Positions 26,830 to 34,815 of a stretch of 64,000 nucleotides of DNA are shown piece after piece; positions within the stretch are counted from its first letter, which is position 1; the number at the start of each line of letters is the position of its first letter. The notes beneath the pieces are model-generated. The model saw only the letters and a program-made list of their open reading frames with translations, was not told the DNA's origin and made no database searches. The DNA comes from Bradyrhizobium diazoefficiens (GTDB taxonomy: Bacteria; Pseudomonadota; Alphaproteobacteria; Rhizobiales; Xanthobacteraceae). The stretch covers positions 62,001 to 126,000 of the forward strand of contig NZ_JAFCKW010000008.1 in NCBI RefSeq assembly GCF_018129965.1. Direction: 5' to 3'. The translations under genes and the position numbers were made by a program.

Positions 26830-27549
26830 CTAGCCTTTGAGGTATTTTGCGTAGGCGCGCACGTCGATCATCGGGACAGTTGCCGCCGCCTGTAATTTTG
26901 CGATCAATTCCAGCAGGAAGGCCGTTGCCGCGCGTCGATCGGCTTCGATCGCGTGACCACTATCATTCTTCATAAAGATGCCGTGGGCCGCCACACACCC
27001 TAGGTCAAGTGACGCTATCGCGTCGGCCGCAGTCAAAGCCTTCAGCAAGGGCGTACCCATCGGAGGACTCCACTCGCTTTCGAATGTCAGTAGGCCACCG
27101 AAGATGTGCCCGGGAACCTTCGCTGGCTGCGGTCCGCCAGCGGAGGGTATCGGCAAGCTGGTCCGGTGCAAGGCCCGAACGCTGGCAATCTTCTTGGCGG
27201 CGTATTCTACCTGCTCCGCATCTATCGATTGCTTGGCTTCGAACACGGCATAGACCCCTTCGGCAGGGATCACCAACGTGCCGTCCTGTTTGAAGATCAG
27301 CGGCGTGTACTGTCGATCGTAGATGACGATGTCGATTTGCTGGCTGGCAGTGTCGGTACTGTCAATTATGAAGGCTCTATCGACGCGATAGCGCTCGGGC
27401 AGATAGTTCTTGAGCAGCTCAATCCAGATACCTTCGGTCGCATCGCCCTTAGCCACCGGATGGCCAATTGCTCCCCGACTACGCTCAAGGCGCAGTGAAA
27501 TCTCTCCATGAAGGCCAGCAAGCAGCCTTTCGAGCGACCAACCGCTCAT
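26830..27549 (-). CDS. DUF6602 protein with nuclease-like motifs
   Basis: A 239-residue soluble protein. I recognise the DUF6602 pattern around G-D-A-T-E-G-I-W-I-E-L-L-K-N-Y-L-P. Acidic residues are arranged like a PD-(D/E)xK nuclease: a Glu near 44, Q-I-D-I-V-I-Y-D (Asp 73), and V-F-E-A-K-Q-S (Glu 104, Lys 106). A nuclease role is inferred from these motifs. The ATG at 27549 overlaps the stop of the nucleotidyltransferase gene as ATGA, so the two are translationally coupled; an upstream TTG at 27567 is less likely. It is last in a four-gene operon and would be the effector if the operon is a nucleotide-signalling defence system. Confidence 0.78.
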   Translation of the reverse strand: MSGWSLERLLAGLHGEISLRLERSRGAIGHPVAKGDATEGIWIELLKNYLPERYRVDRAFIIDSTDTASQQIDIVIYDRQYTPLIFKQDGTLVIPAEGVYAVFEAKQSIDAEQVEYAAKKIASVRALHRTSLPIPSAGGPQPAKVPGHIFGGLLTFESEWSPPMGTPLLKALTAADAIASLDLGCVAAHGIFMKNDSGHAIEADRRAATAFLLELIAKLQAAATVPMIDVRAYAKYLKG

Positions 27550-28358
27550 ATCACGATATCTCGCCAATATGGAGCAATCAGCGACGAAGCGGCAGCTTTC
27601 TTGATGGCCTGCTTCTCGGCGATGGTGAGATCATCCGAGATGACATTATTGGTGTTAGATGGGTCCATGAATCTCGCCGTGGACAGGTCATCGCGCAGAT
27701 ACGTGAACACCGTGCGCATGTTGTCAGCCAATGGCGTTAGCCAGGCGGTTTCGAGCGCCTTGATAACCGCAAGTTCGAGATAGAACGACGGAAACTCCAG
27801 ACCCTTTTGGGTCCGCCAGAGCTTGGTAAGCCGAATCTCCGCCTGCCGCCCGGAGTTCTTCACCTTCGTGATATGTTGCGAAATGTCGGTCTTGGTCCAG
27901 GTGTCACCGCGCCGCTTGTATAGGCTGTGATCATTGAACAGCCAGTTCTGGCGCTTCCCGGGCACAAGGTCGACGGCATAGCCGTTGACCCTGATCCCGA
28001 TCGACACGTTCTGCAGGCGTGGCTGGTAGCCAGCCGATTTCAGCGCAACGACCAGCGTCTTGTGGATCTCGGAGAGCGTCTCTCCGGTCTCCGGCGATAG
28101 CGAGATGAACAGATCAAGATCGGTACCGCTCCGGTTGGCCGTACCCTTGGCGTAAGAGCCACTCGCCGTGACGTCGAGAAGGTATCGGCCAGCCCACTGC
28201 TCAATGATCGGCCTGATTACGCCCGGGACGAATAGCGCGGGCGAGGCTAAGCCGGTGCCGACGAGCTCACGCACCAGGATGGCATTCAGGTAATCCTGTT
28301 CAGACATCATGCGCCAGCCTTGAAGGTTGACGAGTCCATGCAAGTCCAGCGCGTTCAT
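27546..28358 (-). CDS. Nucleotidyltransferase, CD-NTase-like (OAS/SMODS type)
   Basis: A 270-residue pol-beta-type nucleotidyltransferase. The G-S-Y-A-K-G-T loop is at 67-73, the metal-binding D-L-D at 80-82 and the third Asp in Y-A-V-D-L-V-P at 130, so the catalytic triad is complete. The helical C-terminal half (I-R-L-T-K-L-W-R and F-Y-L-E-L-A-V-I-K-A-L) resembles OAS/CD-NTase C-terminal domains. The family makes oligo- or cyclic nucleotides, or modifies RNA or proteins. ATG at 28358 follows AGGAG; ATG codons at 28310 and 28307 are also possible. It sits 14 nt after the DUF1883 gene and overlaps the DUF6602 gene. Confidence 0.85.
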   Translation of the reverse strand: MNALDLHGLVNLQGWRMMSEQDYLNAILVRELVGTGLASPALFVPGVIRPIIEQWAGRYLLDVTASGSYAKGTANRSGTDLDLFISLSPETGETLSEIHKTLVVALKSAGYQPRLQNVSIGIRVNGYAVDLVPGKRQNWLFNDHSLYKRRGDTWTKTDISQHITKVKNSGRQAEIRLTKLWRTQKGLEFPSFYLELAVIKALETAWLTPLADNMRTVFTYLRDDLSTARFMDPSNTNNVISDDLTIAEKQAIKKAAASSLIAPYWRDIVI

Positions 28359-28372
28359 TCGTGGTGTCGCTC

Positions 28373-28636
28373 CTATGAAAATACGCGAACACCGGCCCGG
28401 ATCGTACCGGCCCGGCCACCGAGGTCGATCGCCACATGCCAGTGACCCGACTGCGGCACGCGCAGCCTGACCGGCGACTGCCGTGCCTCGCCGCCAAAGT
28501 AGCGGTGCTGCCCGCCGTGGCGGTAACTCTGAAAATTGCTAGCGTCCATCAGCCGGACGTTGGCGGCATGATCGAGGCTGACCTCGACCACCGCACCGCT
28601 GTTGAGAAAGCCCAAGTCATTGTGAAGGAAATTCAT
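28373..28636 (-). CDS. DUF1883 domain protein
   Basis: An 87-residue protein that is essentially one DUF1883 domain: M-N-F-L-H-N-D-L-G, V-R-L-M-D-A-S-N-F-Q-S-Y, S-P-V-R-L-R-V-P and S-G-H-W-H-V-A-I-D-L-G-G. The domain often occurs fused to TIR domains, where it is thought to sense or bind something; its ligand is unknown. Here it stands alone between the small repeat protein (2-nt gap) and the nucleotidyltransferase (14-nt gap), which suggests it works with them. ATG at 28636 follows AAGGATAAG. Confidence 0.85.
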   Translation of the reverse strand: MNFLHNDLGFLNSGAVVEVSLDHAANVRLMDASNFQSYRHGGQHRYFGGEARQSPVRLRVPQSGHWHVAIDLGGRAGTIRAGVRVFS

Positions 28637-28638
28637 GG

Positions 28639-28857
28639 CTACTTATCCTTCACGGTCGTGTTGGGGTGGGACTGGCCGTGCTTGGTCGTGACGTAGCGGC
28701 CAGAGATCGCACTACGGTAGTGCGGCCCGCTAGACCCGTGCTTTCCAGGCGCCTCGTGCACCGTCGTGCTCGGGTGGCCGCGACCATATTTGGGGGTCAC
28801 GTACTGCCCGCTCGTTGCGCTGCGGTAGGGCCCGCCGCCTTTAGACGATTTCGACAT
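28639..28857 (-). CDS. Small protein of two YRSA-SG-YVT-HPxTTV repeats
   Basis: A 72-residue basic protein made almost wholly of two copies of a unit of about 33 residues: G-P-Y-R-S-A-T-S-G-Q-Y-V-T-P-K-Y-G-R-G-H-P-S-T-T-V and G-P-H-Y-R-S-A-I-S-G-R-Y-V-T-T-K-H-G-Q-S-H-P. I know short orphans of this kind from accessory regions but no function. It opens the minus-strand operon with DUF1883, the nucleotidyltransferase and DUF6602. ATG at 28857 follows GGAGCGACTT. Confidence 0.75.
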   Translation of the reverse strand: MSKSSKGGGPYRSATSGQYVTPKYGRGHPSTTVHEAPGKHGSSGPHYRSAISGRYVTTKHGQSHPNTTVKDK

Positions 28858-28899
28858 AAGTCGCTCCTTTCAAGATCCCCGACTCATGTCGACGATTCT

Positions 28900-28917
28900 G
28901 TACAAGTATATCTGTAC
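28900..28917. promoter_or_regulatory. Operator candidate GTACA-N8-TGTAC
   Basis: GTACAAGTATATCTGTAC is an inverted repeat with 5-nt arms that also contains two direct CTGTAC copies spaced 14 nt. It lies in the gap between the divergent small-repeat-protein operon and the XRE gene, so the XRE protein may bind here and control both. Inference from position. Confidence 0.5.
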
Positions 28918-29009
28918 GGTTGCCCGCCGTCAATGGCTGTGGTACAAAATCGTCCGATCAGCGGCGCGGCTCCAAAGTCCGCGCCGTTCTGATTCGAAAG
29001 AGGATGTGG

Positions 29010-29336
29010 ATGTCGCTGGCTTCAAAAATAAAAGAACTACGGGTTAAACGGAAAAAGTCGCTCCAGGACGTCGCCGACGAGGTTGGAGCTTCTAAGGCAC
29101 ATATTTGGGATCTAGAAACTGGCAAGAGCAGCAATCCCTCTATCGAACTCCTTACGAAGCTGGCGAAATGCTTTGGCGTCAGCGTCGCTGAAATGATCGG
29201 CGAAAACCCTGCCGCCAAGGACGTCGATCCCCAAGTTGTAGCCATGTATCGGGAGCTGAAAGAGTTGACCCCCTCGGACCGGCAAGCGATCCAGGCAATG
29301 ATGGACCATCTGAAAAGCAGGAAACCCAAGGGGTAG
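29010..29336 (+). CDS. XRE-family transcriptional regulator
   Basis: A 108-residue Cro/C1-type regulator. The helix-turn-helix spans about residues 5-60: L-A-S-K-I-K-E-L-R-V-K-R-K-K-S-L-Q-D-V-A, then G-A-S-K-A-H-I-W-D-L-E-T-G-K. The C-terminal part is a short helical segment. Start is the ATG at 29010 (AGAGG 6 nt upstream); ATG at 29004 is also possible. It lies 2 nt before an ImmA/IrrE peptidase, the standard repressor and anti-repressor pair of mobile elements, and divergent to the nucleotidyltransferase operon. Confidence 0.9.
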   Translation: MSLASKIKELRVKRKKSLQDVADEVGASKAHIWDLETGKSSNPSIELLTKLAKCFGVSVAEMIGENPAAKDVDPQVVAMYRELKELTPSDRQAIQAMMDHLKSRKPKG

Positions 29337-29338
29337 CC

Positions 29339-30226
29339 ATGAAGATTACCCGGATGGACTTGGCTGACACGGGCTCGCCGATGGGCCTCGCCACCAAGAT
29401 TCTGTCCGTCGAAAAGGACTTGCCAATTCCAGTGCCGATCGAGGAGTTGGCCCGTCAACTCGACATCCAGGATATCGCTGCCCTTGAAACCGCAGGGTTC
29501 GAAGGCGGGCTTCTGACCGATGAAGACCGCTCGACCGGCATCATTCTCGTCAACCAGACCGCCCCGGCAGGTCGGCGCCGGTTCACCATCGGCCACGAAC
29601 TCGGGCACTTTTTGATCGCCACCCACAGACCGGTGGAGTCCGGCAAATTCCTTTGCTCACGTGCCGACATGGCGAACTGGTCGCTAGACCAAACGGATCG
29701 CTACGCGCGAATGGAAGCCGAGGCAAATGAGTTTTCGGGCTTGATCCTGATTCCGCCACCCGCGTTGCGAAAGTTTATTCCGAAGGGTGACCCTTCGCTT
29801 CAGCACATTCCCCTAATCGCAAAGCATTTCGACGTGAGCAAAGAGGCTGCCGCACGCGCGTACGCCCGATATCACCAAGAAGAGATCGCCATTATCGTGA
29901 TCAAAGATGGCATCGTTAAGCGTGCGCACAAGCGGCCAACATTTCCATGGATTTCAGTGCCATACGGCAAGCCCGTCCCTAAGGCTTCGGTCTTCCACGC
30001 CAAGGACCAACGCTCTCGGGTTGCGAGCAAGCTTTCAGCGATTATTCCGGAACATTGGATTGACCTGAAGGCGGGACAGCGCGCCGAGATGTTCGAGCAG
30101 CTCTATCCGCAGCAAGACGGATATGCGCTGCTGATGCTCTGGCTCGAGGTCGAGGAGATCGAAGAGGAGGATGACGACCGGACCTCGAAGGAGAGGTTTC
30201 GGGATCAGCAGCAAAAGTGGCGTTAG
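29339..30226 (+). CDS. ImmA/IrrE family metallo-endopeptidase
   Basis: A 295-residue protein with the zinc peptidase motif I-G-H-E-L-G-H-F-L near residue 85, and a downstream acidic E-A-E-A-N-E-F-S helix with the third ligand. In ICEBs1, ImmA cuts the repressor ImmR after DNA damage. Here the preceding XRE protein is the likely target. The two genes are 2 nt apart. The C-terminal half (after about 170) has no recognised domain and ends in an acidic stretch. The pair may control excision or the neighbouring defence genes. Confidence 0.88.
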   Translation: MKITRMDLADTGSPMGLATKILSVEKDLPIPVPIEELARQLDIQDIAALETAGFEGGLLTDEDRSTGIILVNQTAPAGRRRFTIGHELGHFLIATHRPVESGKFLCSRADMANWSLDQTDRYARMEAEANEFSGLILIPPPALRKFIPKGDPSLQHIPLIAKHFDVSKEAAARAYARYHQEEIAIIVIKDGIVKRAHKRPTFPWISVPYGKPVPKASVFHAKDQRSRVASKLSAIIPEHWIDLKAGQRAEMFEQLYPQQDGYALLMLWLEVEEIEEEDDDRTSKERFRDQQQKWR

Positions 30227-30342
30227 AAATGTCACCCGGAGCCATCTTAGAATCGCCATTGCGATCGAATCTGAGCAAGATAGCGAATGGCTTTATCGCG
30301 CCTCTACATTGCGTCGGCATTTTCACTAAGTCACTGAAGACA

Positions 30343-30404
30343 TATTATAAAAGACATCTCTCGAAGAAAGACCGAATCACAGGTATGCAAGAGAGATGTC
30401 TTTT
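30343..30404 (+). promoter_or_regulatory. Promoter and 14-bp inverted repeat spanning the methyltransferase start
   Basis: TATTAT at 30343-30348 with TTTCAC 16 nt upstream fits a promoter. AAAAGACATCTCTC at 30349-30362 and its exact complement at 30391-30404 are separated by 28 nt, and the second arm contains the ATG at 30396. This could be an operator for autoregulation by the methyltransferase or a controller, or an mRNA hairpin hiding the start codon. Confidence 0.65.
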
Positions 30405-32129
30405 GCCGTGAAAGGCTATCAAGCCTCCCTTCCGGGTTTCTGCCCGATCGAAGCCGCCGTCGCCACGATGGCGGGTGCGGGCATCGAAGAACGTGGCGCC
30501 GTGTTCACGCGGCGCGAAGTCGTCGACTTCATCCTCGATCTGGTCGGCTACACCGCTGACAAACCTTTGCATGAGGCTCGTATCCTGGAGCCAGCCGTCG
30601 GACATGGGGATTTCCTGCTGCCGACGATCGACCGGCTGTTTGAAGCCTATGCCCATGTCCCCCCGGCAAAGCGACGGGGGGTGGTAGATGATCTTGGCGA
30701 TTGCCTGCGGGCAGTCGAATTGCACCCATCGAGCCTTGACCAGACGCGGCAGTTTGTCGTCGCAGCCCTGCGTGACAAAGGGCTTAAAGCCAAGGAAGCG
30801 GACGCGCTCTCTGACCAATGGCTCGTCGCGGGTGATTTCCTGCTTGTGCCGCTCGAGGGCGAATTTACCCACGTTGTTGGCAATCCGCCCTACGTCCGGC
30901 AGGAATTGATACCCGACGCTCTTATGGCAGAATACCGCCGCCGGTTTCAGACGATCTACGATCGCGCCGATATCTACATTCCCTTCATCGAGCGGTCGCT
31001 TTCTCTGCTCGCACCGGGCGGGCATCTCGGCTTCATCTGCGCCGACCGGTGGATGAAAAACCGTTACGGCGGCCCGCTGCGCCGCCTCGTCGCCGACAAG
31101 TTCCACCTGAAGGGCTATGTCGATATGGTGGATACGGCGGCTTTTCATTCCGACGTGATCGCGTACCCCGCGATTGTTGTCATTAGCCGCGAGAAGCCAG
31201 CCAGCACCCGCGTCGCGTTCCGCCCGGAGGTCGATGCGACGAGCCTGCGGTCACTAGCGAAAGAAATGACCGCAAGGAAGCTTGGCTCCGGTGCGTCCGT
31301 TACCGAGGTGGCGGATGTTGCCAACGGCACCGAGCCATGGATGCTTGAGACGCCGAAGCAGCTTGGTCTTGTCCGCCGGATCGAAGCCGACTTTCCGACG
31401 CTTGAGGAAGCAGGCTGCAAGGTCGGGATCGGCGTCGCGACCGGGGCCGACAACGTGTTCATCGGCCCCTTCGATGAACTGGACGTCGAGCCCGATCGCA
31501 AATTGCCCCTGGCGATGACGCGCGACATTCAGAGTGGTGACGTGAAATGGCGCGGTTTCGGCGTCATCAATCCGTTCTCGGATGAAGGCTCGCTTGTGCC
31601 TCTCGGCAAATATCCGAAGCTCGCCGCCTATCTCGAAAAGCACGGCGCGTCGATCAAGGCGCGCCATGTTTCGAAGAAGAACCCAGCCAGCTGGTATCGC
31701 ACGATTGATCGTATCTACCCGGCCCTGACCCACACCCCGAAGCTTCTCATCCCGGATATCAAGGGTGACGCCCATATCGTTTATGAGCCGGGCAAGCTCT
31801 ATCCCCACCACAATCTCTATTTTATTACCGCAAGCGCGTGGAATCTCCACGCGCTGCAAGCGGTTCTTCTGTCCAACGTCACGCGCATGTTCATCTCGCT
31901 TTACTCGACCAAGATGCGCGGCGGATATCTGCGGTTTCAAGCGCAATATCTCCGCCGTCTCCGGCTGCCGCTCTGGCAAGACGTACCTGCGTCGTTGCGC
32001 GCTAAGCTGATCGCCGCAGGCGAAAGCCGCGACAAGGCCGCATGCAATGATGCGGCGGCGGCGCTCTACAAATTGACGTCGATCGAACAATCCACCTTGG
32101 AAGAAACGGCTGGCGCGAATGCCGCTTGA
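30396..32129 (+). CDS. Type II DNA N6-adenine methyltransferase, PaeR7I system
   Basis: A 577-residue methyltransferase. The AdoMet site is E-P-A-V-G-H-G-D-F at 65-73 and the catalytic motif G-N-P-P-Y at 162-166, marking an N6-adenine (gamma-class-like) enzyme. The C-terminal half would hold target recognition. It overlaps by 11 bp with a restriction endonuclease of the PaeR7I family, so it should methylate the adenine of CTCGAG. Start ATG at 30396 with AAGAGAG upstream. Nothing suggests truncation. Confidence 0.92.
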   Translation: MSFAVKGYQASLPGFCPIEAAVATMAGAGIEERGAVFTRREVVDFILDLVGYTADKPLHEARILEPAVGHGDFLLPTIDRLFEAYAHVPPAKRRGVVDDLGDCLRAVELHPSSLDQTRQFVVAALRDKGLKAKEADALSDQWLVAGDFLLVPLEGEFTHVVGNPPYVRQELIPDALMAEYRRRFQTIYDRADIYIPFIERSLSLLAPGGHLGFICADRWMKNRYGGPLRRLVADKFHLKGYVDMVDTAAFHSDVIAYPAIVVISREKPASTRVAFRPEVDATSLRSLAKEMTARKLGSGASVTEVADVANGTEPWMLETPKQLGLVRRIEADFPTLEEAGCKVGIGVATGADNVFIGPFDELDVEPDRKLPLAMTRDIQSGDVKWRGFGVINPFSDEGSLVPLGKYPKLAAYLEKHGASIKARHVSKKNPASWYRTIDRIYPALTHTPKLLIPDIKGDAHIVYEPGKLYPHHNLYFITASAWNLHALQAVLLSNVTRMFISLYSTKMRGGYLRFQAQYLRRLRLPLWQDVPASLRAKLIAAGESRDKAACNDAAAALYKLTSIEQSTLEETAGANAA

Positions 32130-32859
32130 ACTTGCTGATTACGAACGAAAGGCCACGGAAGCCGTCAAGGCGTTCTGGGGCAACCGCGCCGCGGCCGAGC
32201 AAAAGCAGCGCGAGCTTGGCCGTCCTGATGCGGGGACGCGAGGCGCCGTTACGGCCGGCAAGAATATGGATGGGTTCATCACTCTTGTGCTGGACATAAT
32301 CCGCGCCAATGGGCTGCATGATGTCCATATGATGATGACCAAAAAGGTGTTGTGCCTGCCTGGCTTCTTCCGTCCGACGAAGCAGTGGGATCTTCTTGTG
32401 GTCAAAGAAAAACGTCTGATCGCAGCGCTTGAAATGAAGTCGCAGGTCGGCTCGTTCGGCAACAATTTCAACAACCGCACCGAAGAGGCCATTGGAACGG
32501 CGGTCGATCTCTGGACGGCTTACCGCGAAGGCGCCTTCGGCAAAGACGTGTCGCGTCCCTTTGTTGGTTGGCTCATGCTGGTCGAGGACGCAGAAGACTC
32601 GCGTGCATCTGTGCGCGACTCCTCGCCGCATTTTGCGACCTTCCCTGAATTCCGGAACGCCTCGTATCTCGATCGTTACAACATCCTGTGTCAGAAGCTG
32701 ACCAAAGAGAACCTTTACACCGCCGCCGCGCTACTCGCGTCGCCGCAAACGGCAGCCGACACCGGCGAATATAGCGAACTGTCAGAGCTTACCGGTCTCA
32801 AGACCTTCGTCACCACCTTTGCCGGTCACATCGCTGCCGAGGCAGCAAGACAAGCATAA
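32119..32859 (+). CDS. PaeR7I-family type II restriction endonuclease
   Basis: A 246-residue protein that matches R.PaeR7I over its length: K-A-F-W-G-N-R near the start, then G-K-N-M-D-G-F, L-P-G-F-F-R-P-T-K-Q-W-D, and N-N-F-N-N-R-T-E-E-A-I-G-T-A-V-D-L-W. The nuclease core is D91 with E105-M-K107. PaeR7I and XhoI cut C^TCGAG, so this is the expected target. The gene overlaps the methyltransferase by 11 bp, the usual tight coupling. Confidence 0.93.
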   Translation: MPLELADYERKATEAVKAFWGNRAAAEQKQRELGRPDAGTRGAVTAGKNMDGFITLVLDIIRANGLHDVHMMMTKKVLCLPGFFRPTKQWDLLVVKEKRLIAALEMKSQVGSFGNNFNNRTEEAIGTAVDLWTAYREGAFGKDVSRPFVGWLMLVEDAEDSRASVRDSSPHFATFPEFRNASYLDRYNILCQKLTKENLYTAAALLASPQTAADTGEYSELSELTGLKTFVTTFAGHIAAEAARQA

Positions 32860-32864
32860 CTAGT

Positions 32865-34067
32865 TTATATCTCGAACAAGCGTCGTCCAATGACGAAGTT
32901 CATTATAGATTGAACGATCCAAAGCGTTAGAGCGCCGCCCAACCCAAGAACCGAGCTTCCAAGTGCGAGTGACATATCGCCGAAGGAGCGGGTTTGGTCA
33001 AACACCTTCCTCATCTCGTCAACGAAATCGATAGCGCTTAGCTGATGTACAGCGAGGAAGATCCCGAGCAGCGTTCCGAGAAGACCGAAGTAGGTGAGCG
33101 ATCCGCCCAAACTCGTGGCCAATTCAGCCATCCTACGAACCTTTGTTGACTCCTCTTCGCAAACAAACACGCCAACAAAGGCGACCATCGTCAACAGACC
33201 AGAAAAGCTGAAAACAAAAATGACTATTGTTTGGAATGTGCCTCCAAACAGGAGACGCTGCCATTGCGCCCGCACCGAAAACAATCCGGTAATATCGTCC
33301 ATTCTTGCTACCATGACTTTCGATAGCCTATCGATTGAAAACTCTTCGATTCTCGCTTGTTCCAGCCGAGCACCTGTCTGCAATTGACTGACAAACAGTG
33401 CTCTGAGCGAGTCCTTCTCAATGTCGTACTTAATATCGAAGCTAACTGGACTTGTGACTTCCAACTCCGCAATGACCTGCGGAGACTGAAATTTTCGCTC
33501 GTGATCGCTAAGGACAATCTTGCCACCGTCCTTTTTCCCGCCCTCGATCATCTCCGGTGCTGGAAAGAACTGAATATAGGATCTGAACCCCCTCCCATCC
33601 GCAACATCCCAAAGCTGAAACTTCAGCAAATAGCGACCGCTCAAGTAGACGCCACAACTTCTTGCATGGCTGTTCTCGCCACCGGTGCCATTTTCTCGCT
33701 CTACTAATAGTTTTGCCGCACTGCAGCTGAAATCGGCCGACGCACCGTCGGTCAAGCGAAGCCGCTCTACGAAAGGATAAAACAATCCGGCTTTCCTCTC
33801 CGAGCCGTCGCCAACTGGCTTGATGCCAGCTTCATCGCGAATCGTAGCGTACGAAGCCCCTGCAGACCATTGAAAGGCCTTTGTCATAAGAAGGCTGACG
33901 ACCAGCAGCAACGCCAATAGAATCGTGGTACTCGTAGCGCCGCCAGAGCAAACATGGTCGCGCTTGAATATCCCGTCACTTGCAGGCGAAGACGTAAGCC
34001 GCTGGGTCAGTACTGTCATGGGTTGTCGAAACCAACTGTCGAAGAAGTTCTTTTTCATTACCTGCAT
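32865..34067 (-). CDS. MotA/TolQ/ExbB-like proton channel with extracytoplasmic insert
   Basis: A membrane protein of about 400 residues. From its ATG at 34067 a first helix lies at about 45-63 (I-L-L-A-L-L-L-V-V-S-L-L), then a domain of about 200 residues with paired cysteines, then three helices near 275-300, 325-345 and 370-395. The last two carry the ExbB/MotA pattern Y-F-G-L-L-G-T-L-L-G-I-F and D-M-S-L-A-L-G-S-S-V-L-G-L-G-G-A-L. Such channels form a pentamer around a pair of B subunits and couple ion flow to motion. In-frame starts at 34118 and 34058 also exist; GGAG lies 10 nt before 34067. It overlaps the secreted-protein gene ahead of it. Confidence 0.8.
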   Translation of the reverse strand: MQVMKKNFFDSWFRQPMTVLTQRLTSSPASDGIFKRDHVCSGGATSTTILLALLLVVSLLMTKAFQWSAGASYATIRDEAGIKPVGDGSERKAGLFYPFVERLRLTDGASADFSCSAAKLLVERENGTGGENSHARSCGVYLSGRYLLKFQLWDVADGRGFRSYIQFFPAPEMIEGGKKDGGKIVLSDHERKFQSPQVIAELEVTSPVSFDIKYDIEKDSLRALFVSQLQTGARLEQARIEEFSIDRLSKVMVARMDDITGLFSVRAQWQRLLFGGTFQTIVIFVFSFSGLLTMVAFVGVFVCEEESTKVRRMAELATSLGGSLTYFGLLGTLLGIFLAVHQLSAIDFVDEMRKVFDQTRSFGDMSLALGSSVLGLGGALTLWIVQSIMNFVIGRRLFEI

Positions 34068-34815
34068 TTGGGACCATCTCCACCTCCAGACCAAGCGCTT
34101 TGTATTTGTCGACGCCATCTTTCATACAAATCCGAAGACGAACAGTCGGCCTTGCGAATGACGCAAAGAATTTCGTACCGCCCGCCTTTGCGTCCGACCA
34201 TATCGCTCCTCGATCGCCAAGCAACTCGTAGTCGATGACGTCCGTCCCGAAGAGCAGCGCCGATATCTCCTCGACGCGTTCAGGCAAGTCGAGTTGACTT
34301 ATGGTCATCTGGACGTTGCGCCTGGCATCACCCTTGAACCACCATGAACTTCGGTCTCCGTCGGACATCGCGACCACATCTCCTGACGTACGGTGATAGA
34401 ACCTCGCAACACAAGAAAAGCCGCCCTCACCTTCGTTCAAAAGGAAGGCGCGAAGCGCCTGCTGGTCGCGAATGAACGCGTCATCTTCGCCGAGACGTTT
34501 TCCATCCCTCGCTAAGTCAATGAACCGAACCTGGCATGCGCGAGCCGCCCCCTTTCGATACCAGAATAAGACCGTCGGGCCTCCTTCCCGATCATGCGAA
34601 TAGCCGATGCACGAACCAAAGACATCGACCTTCCTGCTGGTCTCCGAAGATTGTCCGCCGACAGCTGCCAACAAGTTGTTCTTTTCTAGGAGCGATTTCG
34701 GGTTACAGGGCTCGTCAGCCTGAGCCCGCGAGACACTCCCGCAAATCGTCACGCTGATAATAAGGATCGCTACCAACAACCATCGGGGCCACAAGATCGC
34801 ACCTATCATCAACAA
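33976..34815 (-). CDS. Secreted protein of the stator-like operon
   Basis: A 279-residue protein with a signal peptide (hydrophobic stretch at about 12-27, cut near S-R-A-Q-A). No known domain is seen. There are about five cysteines in the mature part, including C-N-P-K-S near its start and C-I-G-Y, consistent with a periplasmic fold with disulfides. It overlaps the ExbD-like gene ahead by about 100 nt and the channel gene behind by about 90 nt, longer than usual coupling overlaps, so the start is less certain. Confidence 0.65.
   Translation of the reverse strand: MLMIGAILWPRWLLVAILIISVTICGSVSRAQADEPCNPKSLLEKNNLLAAVGGQSSETSRKVDVFGSCIGYSHDREGGPTVLFWYRKGAARACQVRFIDLARDGKRLGEDDAFIRDQQALRAFLLNEGEGGFSCVARFYHRTSGDVVAMSDGDRSSWWFKGDARRNVQMTISQLDLPERVEEISALLFGTDVIDYELLGDRGAIWSDAKAGGTKFFASFARPTVRLRICMKDGVDKYKALGLEVEMVPNAGNEKELLRQLVSTTHDSTDPAAYVFACK

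Noticed and set aside
28900..28917. SOS (LexA) box
   Set aside because: The sequence does not fit the alphaproteobacterial GTTC-N7-GTTC form or the E. coli CTGT-N8-ACAG form closely; it is better read as an XRE operator.
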